Below, in pieces: positions 5,489 to 5,846 of a DNA stretch of 5,846 nt (positions are counted from its first letter, which is position 1; each line of letters starts with the position of its first letter). Both the position numbers and the translations under genes were made by a program. Source of the DNA: an uncultured Actinomycetes bacterium (GTDB taxonomy: Bacteria; Actinomycetota; Actinomycetes; Nanopelagicales; Nanopelagicaceae). Location of the stretch: positions 1-5,846 of the forward strand of contig CAILBF010000237.1 of NCBI GenBank assembly GCA_903832395.1, written 5' to 3'. The notes under the pieces were generated by a model, which was not told the DNA's origin, did not search any database, and saw only the letters and a program-made list of their open reading frames with translations.

Positions 5489-5846
5489 TCATCGAAGATC
5501 GATCCGTCTTCGATCTACCTTCGCGTGAATGCTCGAGTGTAGAAAAATATGGAGAAAATCCAGATAACTTTATTGAGATTTTCGAGCCCGCCAATCAACC
5601 ACTAGGACAAGTGGTATTAATTCACGGTGGTTCGTGGCGTATTGAGTACGACTTAGCACATTTGCGCTCCTATGCTGGTGCATTATCTGATGCGGGTTAC
5701 CGAGTTCAATTGGTTGAGTATCGAAGAACTCCTGGCTTTCCTGATAATTACTCCGATGATATTCGCAAAGCAATTGAGCATTGCGGTGGCGGTGTCCTTA
5801 TTGGCCACTCAGCTGGCGGCCACTTGGCGCTCATCGCACCAGATGA
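5485..5846 (+). CDS. Alpha/beta hydrolase resembling kynurenine formamidase, N-terminal part (3' end outside window)
   Basis: The frame runs open from a GTG at 5485 to the window end, giving 120 codons of a protein usually about 230-280 residues long. The GTG overlaps the ligase stop (GTGA), and the residues that follow (VFDLPSRE, then VEKYGENPD) resemble the usual start of actinobacterial members of this hydrolase group, so this start is favoured. The oxyanion-hole motif HGGSW is at 47-51 and the nucleophile elbow GHSAGG at 107-112, with S109 as the catalytic serine. The Asp and His of the triad would lie beyond the window. HGG-x-W plus GHSAGGHLA is the pattern of kynurenine formamidases (arylformamidases), which hydrolyse N-formylkynurenine to kynurenine and formate in tryptophan breakdown. 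Related esterases share these motifs, so the substrate is inferred. Its place behind an aminobenzoate-CoA-ligase-like gene supports the tryptophan-anthranilate reading. Confidence 0.75.
   Translation, partial: MIIEDRSVFDLPSRECSSVEKYGENPDNFIEIFEPANQPLGQVVLIHGGSWRIEYDLAHLRSYAGALSDAGYRVQLVEYRRTPGFPDNYSDDIRKAIEHCGGGVLIGHSAGGHLALIAPD

Noticed and set aside
5570..5773. 67-codon - strand reading frame near the window end
   Set aside because: It is antisense to the hydrolase whose HGGSW and GHSAGG motifs are convincing.
1..5846. Mobile element, CRISPR array or tRNA genes
   Set aside because: I saw no transposase or integrase motif, no regularly spaced direct repeats and no cloverleaf-like sequence; gaps between genes are too short.

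Overview
The window carries parts of three transcription units with no insertion sequences, RNA genes or CRISPR. No stretch over 300 bases lacks a gene. Base composition is moderate (roughly mid-to-high 40s % GC by eye). The gene families, the apparent SD-less starts and the actinobacterial flavour of the CoA ligase and last hydrolase suggest a low-to-mid-GC actinobacterium, perhaps a streamlined aquatic lineage. That placement is inference, because no rRNA or marker gene is present.

Region 1 (1-2578, + strand) is the downstream end of a branched-chain amino acid (Liv/HAAT family) ABC importer. It holds the C-terminal part of the LivG-type ATPase, a complete LivF-type ATPase joined to it by an ATGA overlap, and, after a 116-base gap with a perfect 24-bp palindrome, a LivK-type periplasmic-binding-fold protein. 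The permease genes (livH, livM) would be expected upstream, outside the window. The binding protein has its own strong SD and a codon usage that looks optimised for high expression.

Region 2 (2579-3122) has a long, nearly perfect hairpin between convergent genes, then a stand-alone B12-binding subunit of an acyl-CoA mutase on the - strand. Its start codon sits 6 bases after a good -10 box, as expected of a leaderless mRNA. A 64-base divergent spacer separates it from the next gene.

Region 3 (3123-5846, + strand) is a tight operon with 4-base overlaps: a short MeaB/ArgK-type GTPase (mutase chaperone), an acyl-CoA synthetase resembling 2-aminobenzoate-CoA ligases, and the N-terminal 120 codons of an alpha/beta hydrolase resembling kynurenine formamidases.

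Taken together the genes suggest amino acid catabolism. Branched-chain amino acids are imported, and their acyl-CoA products can go through a B12-dependent mutase maintained by MeaB. The last two genes fit the kynurenine-anthranilate-aminobenzoyl-CoA route of tryptophan breakdown. The linkage of mutase chaperone, aryl-CoA ligase and formamidase-like hydrolase, the shortened MeaB and the regulatory palindromes are the points most worth a second look. I found no clear evidence of a wholly new system.
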